Part shown: positions 24,785 to 33,100 of the stretch, piece by piece
How positions within the stretch are numbered: position 1 is the first letter of the stretch
Layout of the letters: each line of letters opens with the position of its first letter
Origin: JACMQX01 sp044225675
GTDB taxonomy: Bacteria; Pseudomonadota; Gammaproteobacteria; Burkholderiales; Burkholderiaceae_C
NCBI GenBank assembly: GCA_044225675.1
Contig: JBGAIH010000013.1
Span: 67,283-131,282, forward strand
Direction: 5' to 3'
DNA length: 64,000 nt
Notes under the pieces: model-generated
The model's database searches: none
The model's input: the letters and a program-made list of their open reading frames with translations, nothing else
What the model was told of the DNA's origin: nothing
Program-made: the position numbers and the translations under genes

Positions 24785-24964
24785 GCGCGGCTGCGCACCG
24801 CCTCCAGCTACCGCCCCCTCACACCGCAGCCCCCACCGCGCCCGAGTGCCCCGCAAGCGATCTCCTGCCCCTTTGCGCACCCCACCGGTCTCATTTCGTC
24901 TCTGCCAACCGACCCCAGCCGCCCCTTACGAGCCGACTTTCGGCAACCAATTCGGCAATCCACC

Positions 24965-25876
24965 ATGACCCATCCGACTTCCGACATCGACCTCACGCTG
25001 AGTTACCAGCTCGCCGGAACCACGCACCTGTGCTTCAACATCGAAGCCGCGCATGCCCCGGCCCAGCGCATCGTGCAGGAGTCGCTCACGCTGAGCCCGC
25101 ACATCGCGGCCCGCACCTACCGCGATGACGCGAGCGGCAACCGCTTTGTCCGCTTCGATGCCGGCCCGGGCGAGCTGTGCCTGCGCTATCGCGCGCGTGT
25201 CGAGCGGCTGCCCCAGCCGGCGGCGCAGACCTTGCCGGAGGTGCCGGTGACAGCCGTGCCCGACAAGGTGCTGCACTACCTGATGCCCTCGCGCTACTGC
25301 GAGTCGGACGTGATGAGCCGCAGCGCGCAGCAGATCTTTGGCGATGTCGAACCGGGCTATGCGCGGGTGAAGGCCGTGACCGATTGGGTCCACGAGTCGC
25401 TGACGTATCTGCCGGGATCGACCACGTCCACCACGACGGCGCAGGAAGTCTTTGTGCTGCGCGCCGGCGTGTGCCGAGACTTCGCGCACCTGGGCATCAC
25501 CATGTGCCGGGCGCTGAACATTCCGGCTCGCCTGGTGGTGGGTTATGTGAACTTCGATGAACCGCCGCAGGACTTCCATGCCATCTTCGAAGCCTGGCTG
25601 GGCGGGCGATGGGTGCTGTTCGACCCGACGGGAATGGCCCCGGTCGACCGCCTCGTGCGCATTGGCACCGGCCGCGACGCGAAGGACGTGGCCTTCGCCA
25701 CGCTGTTCGGTCCGGCCGTGATGACTTCCAAGGAGGTGACGGTGCGCGAGAGCGAAGCGCAGCAGCCCGACACCCACCCGGCCATCCGCAAGCAGGCGGA
25801 GGCCCCGGCGGGACACACGCCAGCGCCGTCGGCGCGCCAGCGCGATGTCGGTCCCGCTACGCTCGAGACCGCCTGA
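24965..25876 (+). CDS. Transglutaminase-like cysteine-protease-fold protein
   Basis: The 303-residue product has a beta-sandwich-like N-terminal part (about 1-110) followed by a transglutaminase core. The triad is visible as Cys170 in RAGVCRDFAHLGITMCRAL, His205 in DFHAIFEAWL and Asp220 in VLFDPTGM. Proteins of this kind in bacteria are thought to be amidases or proteases, and are often found with ATP-grasp or alpha-E partners; none is adjacent here. No signal peptide is seen, so it is probably cytosolic. The C-terminal 45 residues are low-complexity. It is convergent with the glutathione S-transferase gene (3-bp gap). Confidence 0.87.
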   Translation: MTHPTSDIDLTLSYQLAGTTHLCFNIEAAHAPAQRIVQESLTLSPHIAARTYRDDASGNRFVRFDAGPGELCLRYRARVERLPQPAAQTLPEVPVTAVPDKVLHYLMPSRYCESDVMSRSAQQIFGDVEPGYARVKAVTDWVHESLTYLPGSTTSTTTAQEVFVLRAGVCRDFAHLGITMCRALNIPARLVVGYVNFDEPPQDFHAIFEAWLGGRWVLFDPTGMAPVDRLVRIGTGRDAKDVAFATLFGPAVMTSKEVTVRESEAQQPDTHPAIRKQAEAPAGHTPAPSARQRDVGPATLETA

Positions 25877-25879
25877 GTT

Positions 25880-26485
25880 TCAGAGCAGGCCTTCAGCCTT
25901 CATCACAGCCTTGACGGCGGGCCGCTCGGCCACGCGCGCACGCAGCGCGGCCAGATGGGTGTAGGGCGAGAGGTCCACACCCGTGCGCGCAGCCCAGTTC
26001 GTCACCGTGAAGAGGTAGGCGTCCGCCACGCTGAAATGCTCACCCGAGAGCCAGGTGCGACCGGTCAGCTCGCCGTCCAACCACTTCAGCCGTCCGGCCA
26101 GGCGCGCGATGGCCTGCTCCCTGGTCTCCTGCGGCGTGGCCGGATTGAACAGCGGGCCGAAACTGCGATGCAGCTCCATGCCGATGAAGGTCAGCCAGGA
26201 CTGCAGGCGGTAGCGCTGCAGCGTGCCGTTGGCCGGCGCCAGATTCTTCTGCGGCGCCTGGTCGGCGACGTACTGGAGGATGGCCGGGCCTTCGGTCAGC
26301 CGCGTGCCGTCATCGAGCTCCAGCAGCGGCACGTATCCCAGCGGGTTGATGGTGTAGTAGTCGGTGCCGTCGGCCAGCTGATGCGTCTTGGTGCTCGCGA
26401 GCACGGGCTCGAAGGCCAGGCCGGCCTCATGCAGCGCAATGTGCGATGCCATGGAGCAGGAGCCGGGAGAGTAGTAAAGTTTCAT
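25880..26485 (-). CDS. Glutathione S-transferase, beta-class-like
   Basis: The 201-residue product has the thioredoxin-like N-terminal domain (MKLYYSPGSCSMASHIALHEAGL; Ser/Cys near residues 9-10 as in beta-class enzymes). The conserved cis-Pro segment is YVPLLELDDG, and Glu-Gly-Pro (TEGPAILQYVAD) binds the glutathione gamma-glutamyl group. A helical C-terminal domain includes the SVADAYLFTVTNW motif. It conjugates or reduces electrophiles using glutathione in the cytosol. The start at 26485 agrees with the first beta strand. It is divergent from the second AsmA-like gene. Confidence 0.92.
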   Translation of the reverse strand: MKLYYSPGSCSMASHIALHEAGLAFEPVLASTKTHQLADGTDYYTINPLGYVPLLELDDGTRLTEGPAILQYVADQAPQKNLAPANGTLQRYRLQSWLTFIGMELHRSFGPLFNPATPQETREQAIARLAGRLKWLDGELTGRTWLSGEHFSVADAYLFTVTNWAARTGVDLSPYTHLAALRARVAERPAVKAVMKAEGLL

Positions 26486-26587
26486 ATCGTCTGCCTCGTG
26501 TGCATGTTTGGATTGAAAGGCAGTGGATGCTAGCCTGAGCGGCGCCGACTTGCGCGTTGCACTGCTCATTTCCCCAGGACTGTTGAC

Positions 26588-27994
26588 ATGAACCGATGGT
26601 GGATCCGTTTTCTCGTGGCCGCGGCCGTGCTGCTGCTCGTGCTGGCCGCAGGCGCCCTGGCGCTGTACCGTTGGGTCGGACAGGCCGACTTCCGCGAGCG
26701 CGTGAGCCGCGAGGCTTCCGCCGCGCTGGGGGTGCCGGTGCAGCTGGGCGCGATCCGCGTCGACTGGTTCCCGGCGCCGGCCGTGGCGCTCGACGATGTG
26801 GTGGTGCAGACGCAGCCGCCGATCACCGCGCGCGCGATCGAGGCGCGGCCCGTCTGGCGCGCGCTGCTGCAGGGCCGCCCGGAGGTTGCGACACTGGTGG
26901 TGCGCAAGGCGCAGCTTCCGCAGCAAGGCATCGACGCCCTGGTGACGGCCGTGCAGAAGCGCCGGTCCGCTGCGCCCCATGCGGCGCCCCATGCGACGCC
27001 GAATGCTGCGCCCGCTGCAAGCCCGTCGCCGGTCGATGCCGGTGCTGCGGCCGCAGCGCTCTGGCTTCCACAACGCACCGTGATCGACGGGCTGACCTGG
27101 ATCAGCGCCAAGGGCGTCGCGACGACGCTGGACGCGCAGGCGCAGATGGACGACGGCGGACTGCCGCGCGAGGTCCGCCTGAAGGTCACGGCGGGGCCGT
27201 ATGCCGGCACCTCGGCGCGAATCGAGGCAGCCGGCGCCGCGCAGGCCCGCGCGGGCGAGGGGGCGGCGGCTTCGGCGTCGCCTGCGCCGACGCGGAGCCT
27301 GCCAGGCGCGCGCGACTGGAACATCGACGTGGCCATCGGCGGCGGCCATGTCAGAGGCCGCGCCACGCTGGCACCACCTGCTGCGCCCGGCCGTGAGATG
27401 GCGCTGTCGGGCGAGTTGAAGACACAGGACGTGGAGGTCATGGCACTCACCGCGCCAGGACGCCCGCTCAGCGGCAAGCTGGACGCCACCACGAGCTTCC
27501 AGGCCCGCGCCGCGAGCCCGGCTGCGCTCGTCGACGCGATGCGGACGCAGTCGCGCTTCGTGGTGAAGAACGCGGTGCTCAACGGGCTCGATCTCGTCAA
27601 GGCGGTGAGCCGCGTCGGCAGCCGGGGCGGCGAGACCTCGCTGTCCGAACTGTCAGGCCACGTCGCCACACAGGGCCGCGCGGCCCAACTCACGAACCTG
27701 GTGGCCCGCTCGGGCGTGCTGGCGGCGCAGGGCGATGTGGCGATCTCGGCGCAGCAGGCGCTGTCGGGCCGGCTCGTCGTGGACGTGACCGCAGGCGCGG
27801 CCGCCGGGCTGACCGGCATCCCGCTCACGGTGGGCGGCACGGTGGCCGCCCCCGAGGTGGCGCTGTCACGAAGCGCCATGCTCGGTGCGGCTCTGGGCAC
27901 GGCGGTGATGCCAGGCGTCGGCACCGGCGCAGGAGCCAAGCTCGGCGACACGCTGGGTCGCGGACTGTCGGGTTTGTTCGGCGGCAAGAAGTGA
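26588..27994 (+). CDS. AsmA-family-like envelope protein (copy 2)
   Basis: The 468-residue product parallels the protein at 17615-19000. It has an N-terminal anchor helix (FLVAAAVLLLVLAAGALALY), then VSREASAALGVPVQLGAIRVDWFPAPAVALDDV, a low-complexity Ala/Pro linker near residues 140-155, beta-rich repeats and the shared GxxLGTAVMPGVGTGAGAKLG ending. Like other AsmA relatives it probably spans the periplasm from the inner membrane and takes part in outer-membrane lipid or protein homeostasis. It is convergent with the XRE regulator gene. Confidence 0.75.
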   Translation: MNRWWIRFLVAAAVLLLVLAAGALALYRWVGQADFRERVSREASAALGVPVQLGAIRVDWFPAPAVALDDVVVQTQPPITARAIEARPVWRALLQGRPEVATLVVRKAQLPQQGIDALVTAVQKRRSAAPHAAPHATPNAAPAASPSPVDAGAAAAALWLPQRTVIDGLTWISAKGVATTLDAQAQMDDGGLPREVRLKVTAGPYAGTSARIEAAGAAQARAGEGAAASASPAPTRSLPGARDWNIDVAIGGGHVRGRATLAPPAAPGREMALSGELKTQDVEVMALTAPGRPLSGKLDATTSFQARAASPAALVDAMRTQSRFVVKNAVLNGLDLVKAVSRVGSRGGETSLSELSGHVATQGRAAQLTNLVARSGVLAAQGDVAISAQQALSGRLVVDVTAGAAAGLTGIPLTVGGTVAAPEVALSRSAMLGAALGTAVMPGVGTGAGAKLGDTLGRGLSGLFGGKK

Positions 27995-28075
27995 GCCGGC
28001 GAGTCGAGCCGGCCGGCCGGCGAGCGCGGCGTGGTGAACCCTTGAACGCGCGAGCCCGGGAGGCCGACTTCAGGC

Positions 28076-28567
28076 TCAGTAGGTTCTGATTTCAGGCCTG
28101 GGCAAAGCGAGCTTCTGGTTGCGCTGATTTCGTTGATCGCGCAGCAGAAGGTCGATGATCGACTTGACCAGGGCCCGGTTGCGCGGCTCGAGCATGCGCC
28201 AGTCCTGCTGCAGTGAGGCCTCTTCGGAGTTGAAGGCAGCGCGCTGCTGTGCGGCGGTCAGCGGCGGGAACCCGCCGCCCGTGTCGAGACGGGTGGTGAT
28301 GTCGTCCAGGGCCGGATCCGTGCCCCAACGCAACCATTCTTCTGACACATCGAGCCATCGGGCGAGTACTTGCAGCTTATCCTGCGTCGGGATGGACATG
28401 CCCTTGAGCCATTTGCGTGCGGCATGGGAGCTGATGGGCTCGCCGCGCCAGCGCAGGTTGAACTCTCGCTCGAGTGCGGTGGCACCGGGCTTCTTGCCGC
28501 GCCGTTCAAGCGCTTCTTCGAGGCGGCGGGCGAAAGCTTTGGCAATGGGATCTGCTGAGTGGACCAT
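28076..28567 (-). CDS. XRE-like DNA-binding regulator
   Basis: The 163-residue product has a helix-turn-helix region at about residues 10-75, ending in PISSHAARKWLKGMSIPTQDKLQVLARWLDVSEEWLRWG. That layout is typical of Cro/CI-like proteins in which the core is followed by a conserved WL..G element. The C-terminal half is helical and contains a PRNRALVKSIIDLLLRDQ segment that probably mediates dimerisation. No target is evident. It is downstream of the aldolase-like gene on the same strand but separated by 175 bp. Confidence 0.78.
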   Translation of the reverse strand: MVHSADPIAKAFARRLEEALERRGKKPGATALEREFNLRWRGEPISSHAARKWLKGMSIPTQDKLQVLARWLDVSEEWLRWGTDPALDDITTRLDTGGGFPPLTAAQQRAAFNSEEASLQQDWRMLEPRNRALVKSIIDLLLRDQRNQRNQKLALPRPEIRTY

Positions 28568-28742
28568 GCGTTGACGCTATCACGGGGCGGCCGAGACAGA
28601 TCGCCTTCAGTCGGAGATTATCCCGCACATAGGTATTTATTCGTACATCGTTTCGACGGCCTCTTGCACGAACGCGCGCGAGTCCATGCGGGAAGGCCAC
28701 GAACGGTCGGCCGGGCAGTCCCGTGACCGCGCGGCCCGCAGC

Positions 28743-29528
28743 TCAGCTTCTGTACGACGGGTCGGTGCGTTCGAGCTTGCGGATGAGCGAGGGCCACACG
28801 AAGCCGCCGCCGAGTCCGCCCGTCTGCACGCGCGAGGCTTCGGCGACGCCGTGGATGATGGCTGGATCGATCTCGGTGAGCGCACCGCCGGCCTGCGCGT
28901 CGATCTGGATGCGGCAGGTGTTCTCGAAGGTGTACATCGCAAGAAAGGCGTCGGCGATGGTGCGGCCCACGGTGAGCAGGCCGTGGTTGCGCAGCACGAG
29001 GAAGTTGGCCCGGCCCAGGTCGGCCTGCAGGCGGGGCTTCTCTTCGTCGCGGAAGGCCACGCCTTCGTACGTGTGGTACGCAAGCGAGGCCAGCACGAAG
29101 CTCGACTGCTGGCTGATCGGCAGGATGCCGCCGGCCTGCGCCGCGACCGCGACACCCGCGCGGGTGTGGGTGTGCAGCACGCAGCCGGCCTCGGGCCGCG
29201 CCTCGTGCACCGCGCTGTGGATCACGAAGCCGGCCGGGTTCACCGGAAACGGACTGTCGTGCAGCTTGTTGCACTGCATGTCGACCTTGATCAGGCTGGA
29301 AGCCGTGATCTCGTCGAACATCAGGCCGTAGGGATTGATGAGGAACTGGTGCTGGTCGCCCGCCACGCTCTCGGGCAGCTTGGCGCTGATGTGGGTGAAG
29401 ACGAGGTCGCTCCAGCCGTACAGGGCAACGAGGCGGTAACACGCGGCAAGGTCGCAGCGCAGCTGCCACTCATCTTCGCTGACGACTTCTTTCATTGAGG
29501 CGATGCTTTGCAACAGAGAAGCGGACAT
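28743..29528 (-). CDS. Class II aldolase/adducin-like protein
   Basis: The 261-residue product has the metal-dependent class II aldolase fold. The metal ligands are visible in VIHSAVHEARPEAGCVLHTHTRAG, where the paired His residues of HTH match the family, and a third His lies in LRNHGLLTVG. Related proteins include fuculose-phosphate aldolase and decarboxylase- or epimerase-like enzymes, and the present substrate cannot be named. I start at 29528, giving MSASLLQSIAS; Met at 29495 is an alternative, and neither has a good ribosome site. It is divergent from the secretion-chaperone gene. Confidence 0.85.
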   Translation of the reverse strand: MSASLLQSIASMKEVVSEDEWQLRCDLAACYRLVALYGWSDLVFTHISAKLPESVAGDQHQFLINPYGLMFDEITASSLIKVDMQCNKLHDSPFPVNPAGFVIHSAVHEARPEAGCVLHTHTRAGVAVAAQAGGILPISQQSSFVLASLAYHTYEGVAFRDEEKPRLQADLGRANFLVLRNHGLLTVGRTIADAFLAMYTFENTCRIQIDAQAGGALTEIDPAIIHGVAEASRVQTGGLGGGFVWPSLIRKLERTDPSYRS

Positions 29529-29717
29529 GTCGATCAATCCAGAGACAGAGAAAGTCCAAAGAATTATGAGCGCTTGGACGTGCTGCATCGCAACATCGAT
29601 GGAAGCCATACCAAAGAATGGTTCGCGCCATTGCGAGTAGCCACTGCCGGCCTCCGTTGCTATTCTGAACTTTCGATTTACCTTGCAGTACCCCTGCGCC
29701 ACACGAGGAGAAGTTCC

Positions 29718-30161
29718 GTGCCTAGTGTTCCGCCCGCCAGTGTCCAGTCCCTGCTCGACGCCTTGTCAGCCACTCTGGGAGACACTTTCACCCTTGACGA
29801 GGACGGCCAATGCAGCCTGGTCTTTGACGACGACGTCGATGTCGCCATCGCCCTGACTCCGTCTTCCGACATTCTCACCATCCGCGCCTCCGTGGTACGA
29901 CACGCGAGCGAGGTCACTGCCGGGATGATCCGGCGCGCGCTGGAGATGAACTACGGCCAGCTGCCACCGGGCCTGTCGATCGCGCTGGACGCGGCGTCGG
30001 GGTATCTGCTATTGATGGCGGTGCTGGAGCCGGAGGCCACGACGCCTGGACACTTTCAGGAGCTGCTGGCCGCGTTTGTGGCCTGGGTGCCTGAGATCCG
30101 AAGGCAGCTCGTATCGGCACAGGTCATCCGGGATGGCGCGTTTCACACCGGGGAGATCTAG
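29718..30161 (+). CDS. CesT-type type III secretion chaperone
   Basis: The 147-residue product matches the class I (Tir/CesT) chaperone plan. It has an N-terminal helix (VQSLLDALSATLG), an acidic strand pair (LVFDDDVDVAIALTP), a central helix with the RRALEMNYGQLPPGLSIALD segment and a C-terminal helix (FQELLAAFVAWVPEIRRQL). The protein is strongly acidic, as such chaperones are. A GTG at 29718 is used because GAGGAGAAG stands just before it. The stop is 2 bp before the start of the 1578-codon gene, the usual layout of a chaperone and its cognate effector. No injectisome genes are present in the window. Confidence 0.75.
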   Translation: MPSVPPASVQSLLDALSATLGDTFTLDEDGQCSLVFDDDVDVAIALTPSSDILTIRASVVRHASEVTAGMIRRALEMNYGQLPPGLSIALDAASGYLLLMAVLEPEATTPGHFQELLAAFVAWVPEIRRQLVSAQVIRDGAFHTGEI

Positions 30162-30163
30162 CA

Positions 30164-33100
30164 ATGGATCGGATCCGAAACGTTTTCAATGTAGGCTACG
30201 CCAGCATCCCCGGTTTTGAATCGTCGGGCCAAAGAACTCAGGCAACCCGGGGAGCGCTCGGCTTGGCCAACCGAAGAACAGCTGGATTTGCGAGCACCCT
30301 TCGAAAAGCATTCAAATTCAAGGGCAGGAAAGACGGATATGGCCGGCTGACACAGCAAGATACGCGGCAGCCAGTGCCTGCCAGAAACAATCGCCGGTCG
30401 CTGACTCCCCTAAAGGCCATGCCGGCGCAGAGTTCCGGAAGCCAAGACAGAAAGGCAGTCTTCGAGCGCGATCAGGCCGGTAAACAGATCCTCACAACGT
30501 TGCGTGAGCTGACGGTGCAGGCCAAAAGTCTCCGCGCAGATGACAAAAAGGGGCCAGACAGCAAGAGCCCGAGTGGGCTGCCAACGATCGAGTCGATCAA
30601 TGAAAAGTGGACCGCACAGTCAAAGCTGGCGCTCCAACGCGAGTTTCCGGTGCTTCGTGAGCCAGGCGCCTTCTTCGATGACAAGAAGTTAGCCAGGCTG
30701 GCAAGCAAACTGGCCGATCTGGACCATCAACTCGCATGCGTCGCGGCGCCCGAATACAACAGCAACCTTCTTCTCACGACACTCGCAGCCCAAGGCCGCG
30801 TCCGCGGTATGTTCGAGTCCGCAACCCCGGCATCGGGCGATTCAACCGAGCGGACCGGTGGCACGGCTGGCCTCGCACTCGAGGACAAGGGCGATAGCCG
30901 CAGCCATCGGACTCAAGAAGACGCGTTCCCGCGCGCAAAAATGACCGCGCGCCAGCAGACCGTGGAGTCGGCCTGCGATGCATTGGAGGGTCTACTGGAT
31001 CAGATGCTCGATTCGCTGAAAGACGGCCACGACGGCCATGCGCTTTGCTGTCTCTCGGGGCAGAGCACGATCCTTGACGGAGCGATCACGAATCTGCGCG
31101 AGAAGGCAGTCGCGGCCGCTATCGCTGGCGTACCAATCGCCGATCTAAAGGGGCCGCCCAGTAAAGATGTCAAGAATTTCGTCGCCAATGAAATGGCTTC
31201 GGTCGCCGCACGGACACATTTGCAGCAGGCCTTGGCGCACGCAAAAGCCCCTTTGCTTGGCGGAAATCTGAGTGCCTATCGTTTCGACGCTGTCGGCGTG
31301 TCGGCCCTGCGAAACAGCCTGGGCCGTCATGCGGACAAGGTCGACCTTCTGATCGACCATCTTCACAGTCTGGAAGCAAGGCGACAACAGTTGCCTGCGG
31401 TCAAAGAACTCCGCCAAGCGATCGAGAAGCGGCTTGAAGCGCTTCAAATGCAGGGACCACACCCAACCGGAAGTGATTCGGGCGAACAGTTGACCGCTCG
31501 GGAGAGAAAGGGATCCGAGCCTGACGGATATCCGCTCGAAATACCTCCAATGAATTCTTCGGTCGACGACATCGAGGTACCGAATCTTGAGAGCTCCGAT
31601 AACTCTCCCGGTGCAACAGGCACGCCCGAGCAGCGTCGGGAAAGCGGTGAATCAAGTTCGCCCGGCCGGGCATCCTCGATCCGGATCAACGAAATCCACC
31701 GGCTCAGATCGCGCCGCGAAACTCTACTTCCAAAGGAACTGGCGCAAGCGGATCGTGTGCTGTGCCGCGTCTTCGATACTGAACAACCGTGGAGGCTCTA
31801 CGAAGGAAAGGCTAGCATAGATCGGCGCGAGGGTAGAGCGCTCCAGCCGGATATCACGGGTCATGGAGGTGGAGTCCGAGGAGATTGGGATACCGCACTT
31901 AGCCTTCCACCAGATACGAAGACTGATCAAAGATCAGATCCTGATGTTGACCGCGACCTCCGTAGCGCCGCCGATTCGCTTGCGACTTACCTAAAGCTCT
32001 ACCCCTCCATGACCGGCGAGAGAGCGGTCAAGGCCGAGGATTTGCTCGCTAACTGGGGCGTGGAGGACATTTCACCATGGCACTCCACCGGGTCGCTCGA
32101 CCGATCGAGCGCGGCCGGCGTGAAGCAAACTGACACCAAGGCCGGCGCATCGGAAAAGCTTTCGCCGACAAAGCCGTCTGCCGATGAAGCACGCCCGACG
32201 TCCGGCCTGGACGACAAGAGCATCGCCATGTACGTCGAGCGCGGCGTGTCCTCCTCCAAAGATCTGAAAAGCATCAACGAGACGATCGGCTATTTCCGCC
32301 AGAACCTGAAGAACTATCTGTCTGCCGACAAGCTCGGCGCTATTGCCAACAGGATTCGCTGGACCAGTGGCCAAGACGGCCCCGATCCGATCGTCACAAT
32401 GACCTCGATCCTGGCCAGCACGAAGAGTGAAGACAAGGTCCGATTGCTGGGCACAAAGATTCTGCAGTCGTTGTTCAGGAAGAGGGCCGAAGAATCTGCC
32501 TCGGAAAAAGACAGGAAAGAATCCAAGGGAGACTCGCTCACGGACACCTCGGCGCAAACGCCGCCGACCATTGAAGATGTCGTCAAGGACACACAACAGG
32601 CCAACGCCCGGGTTCGCAGGCATTTCCAGCCCGCGTTCGAGGTGCTGGACAAATCCCGGGGTGCGTTGTTGTTGGAGAACGCGGCAGCCCTAGGTTCATC
32701 GCCGGGAACAACGAGTCGTGAGCAGCTGGAGGCCGTGCGCTCGGAATTGCTCCAAGAGGCGGGCTTGAGTCCGCCCCGCGGCGGCGAATTCTTTTCCGGG
32801 CCTGACCACATGCGTACGCTCAAGTCTTTGGTTCGGGTCGCGATCCTGGCGGAGCTTGACGGCAAACAGATCGTCGCCTTTCATCCGGACCAAGGAAAGG
32901 ACAAGGACAACATTCTTGCGCGCCTGACGACGTGGGGCATCGACGTCAAAATGTTCATGCCGGAGATCGCCGAAGTGCTCGCCCAGCCTCTGGACGATTC
33001 GACGCTCGAATCGTGGCGCCAAGCGGAAGCCATTCCCGATAGAGCGCATCTGGCAGATACCAAAGGCAAGGACTTGCGAGACTTCGACAAGGAAAAGGAA

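Noticed and set aside
24965..26485. Circular-peptide or puupehenone-like ligase cluster formed by the transglutaminase-like gene with ATP-grasp genes
   Set aside because: The ATP-grasp genes are about 9 kb away, belong to another cluster and have no shared border with this gene.
29529..29717. PIP-box or hrp-box promoter before the chaperone gene
   Set aside because: I looked for TTCG(C)-N15/16-TTCG(C) and GGAACC-N15/16-CCACnnA and found no match; only single TTCG words occur.
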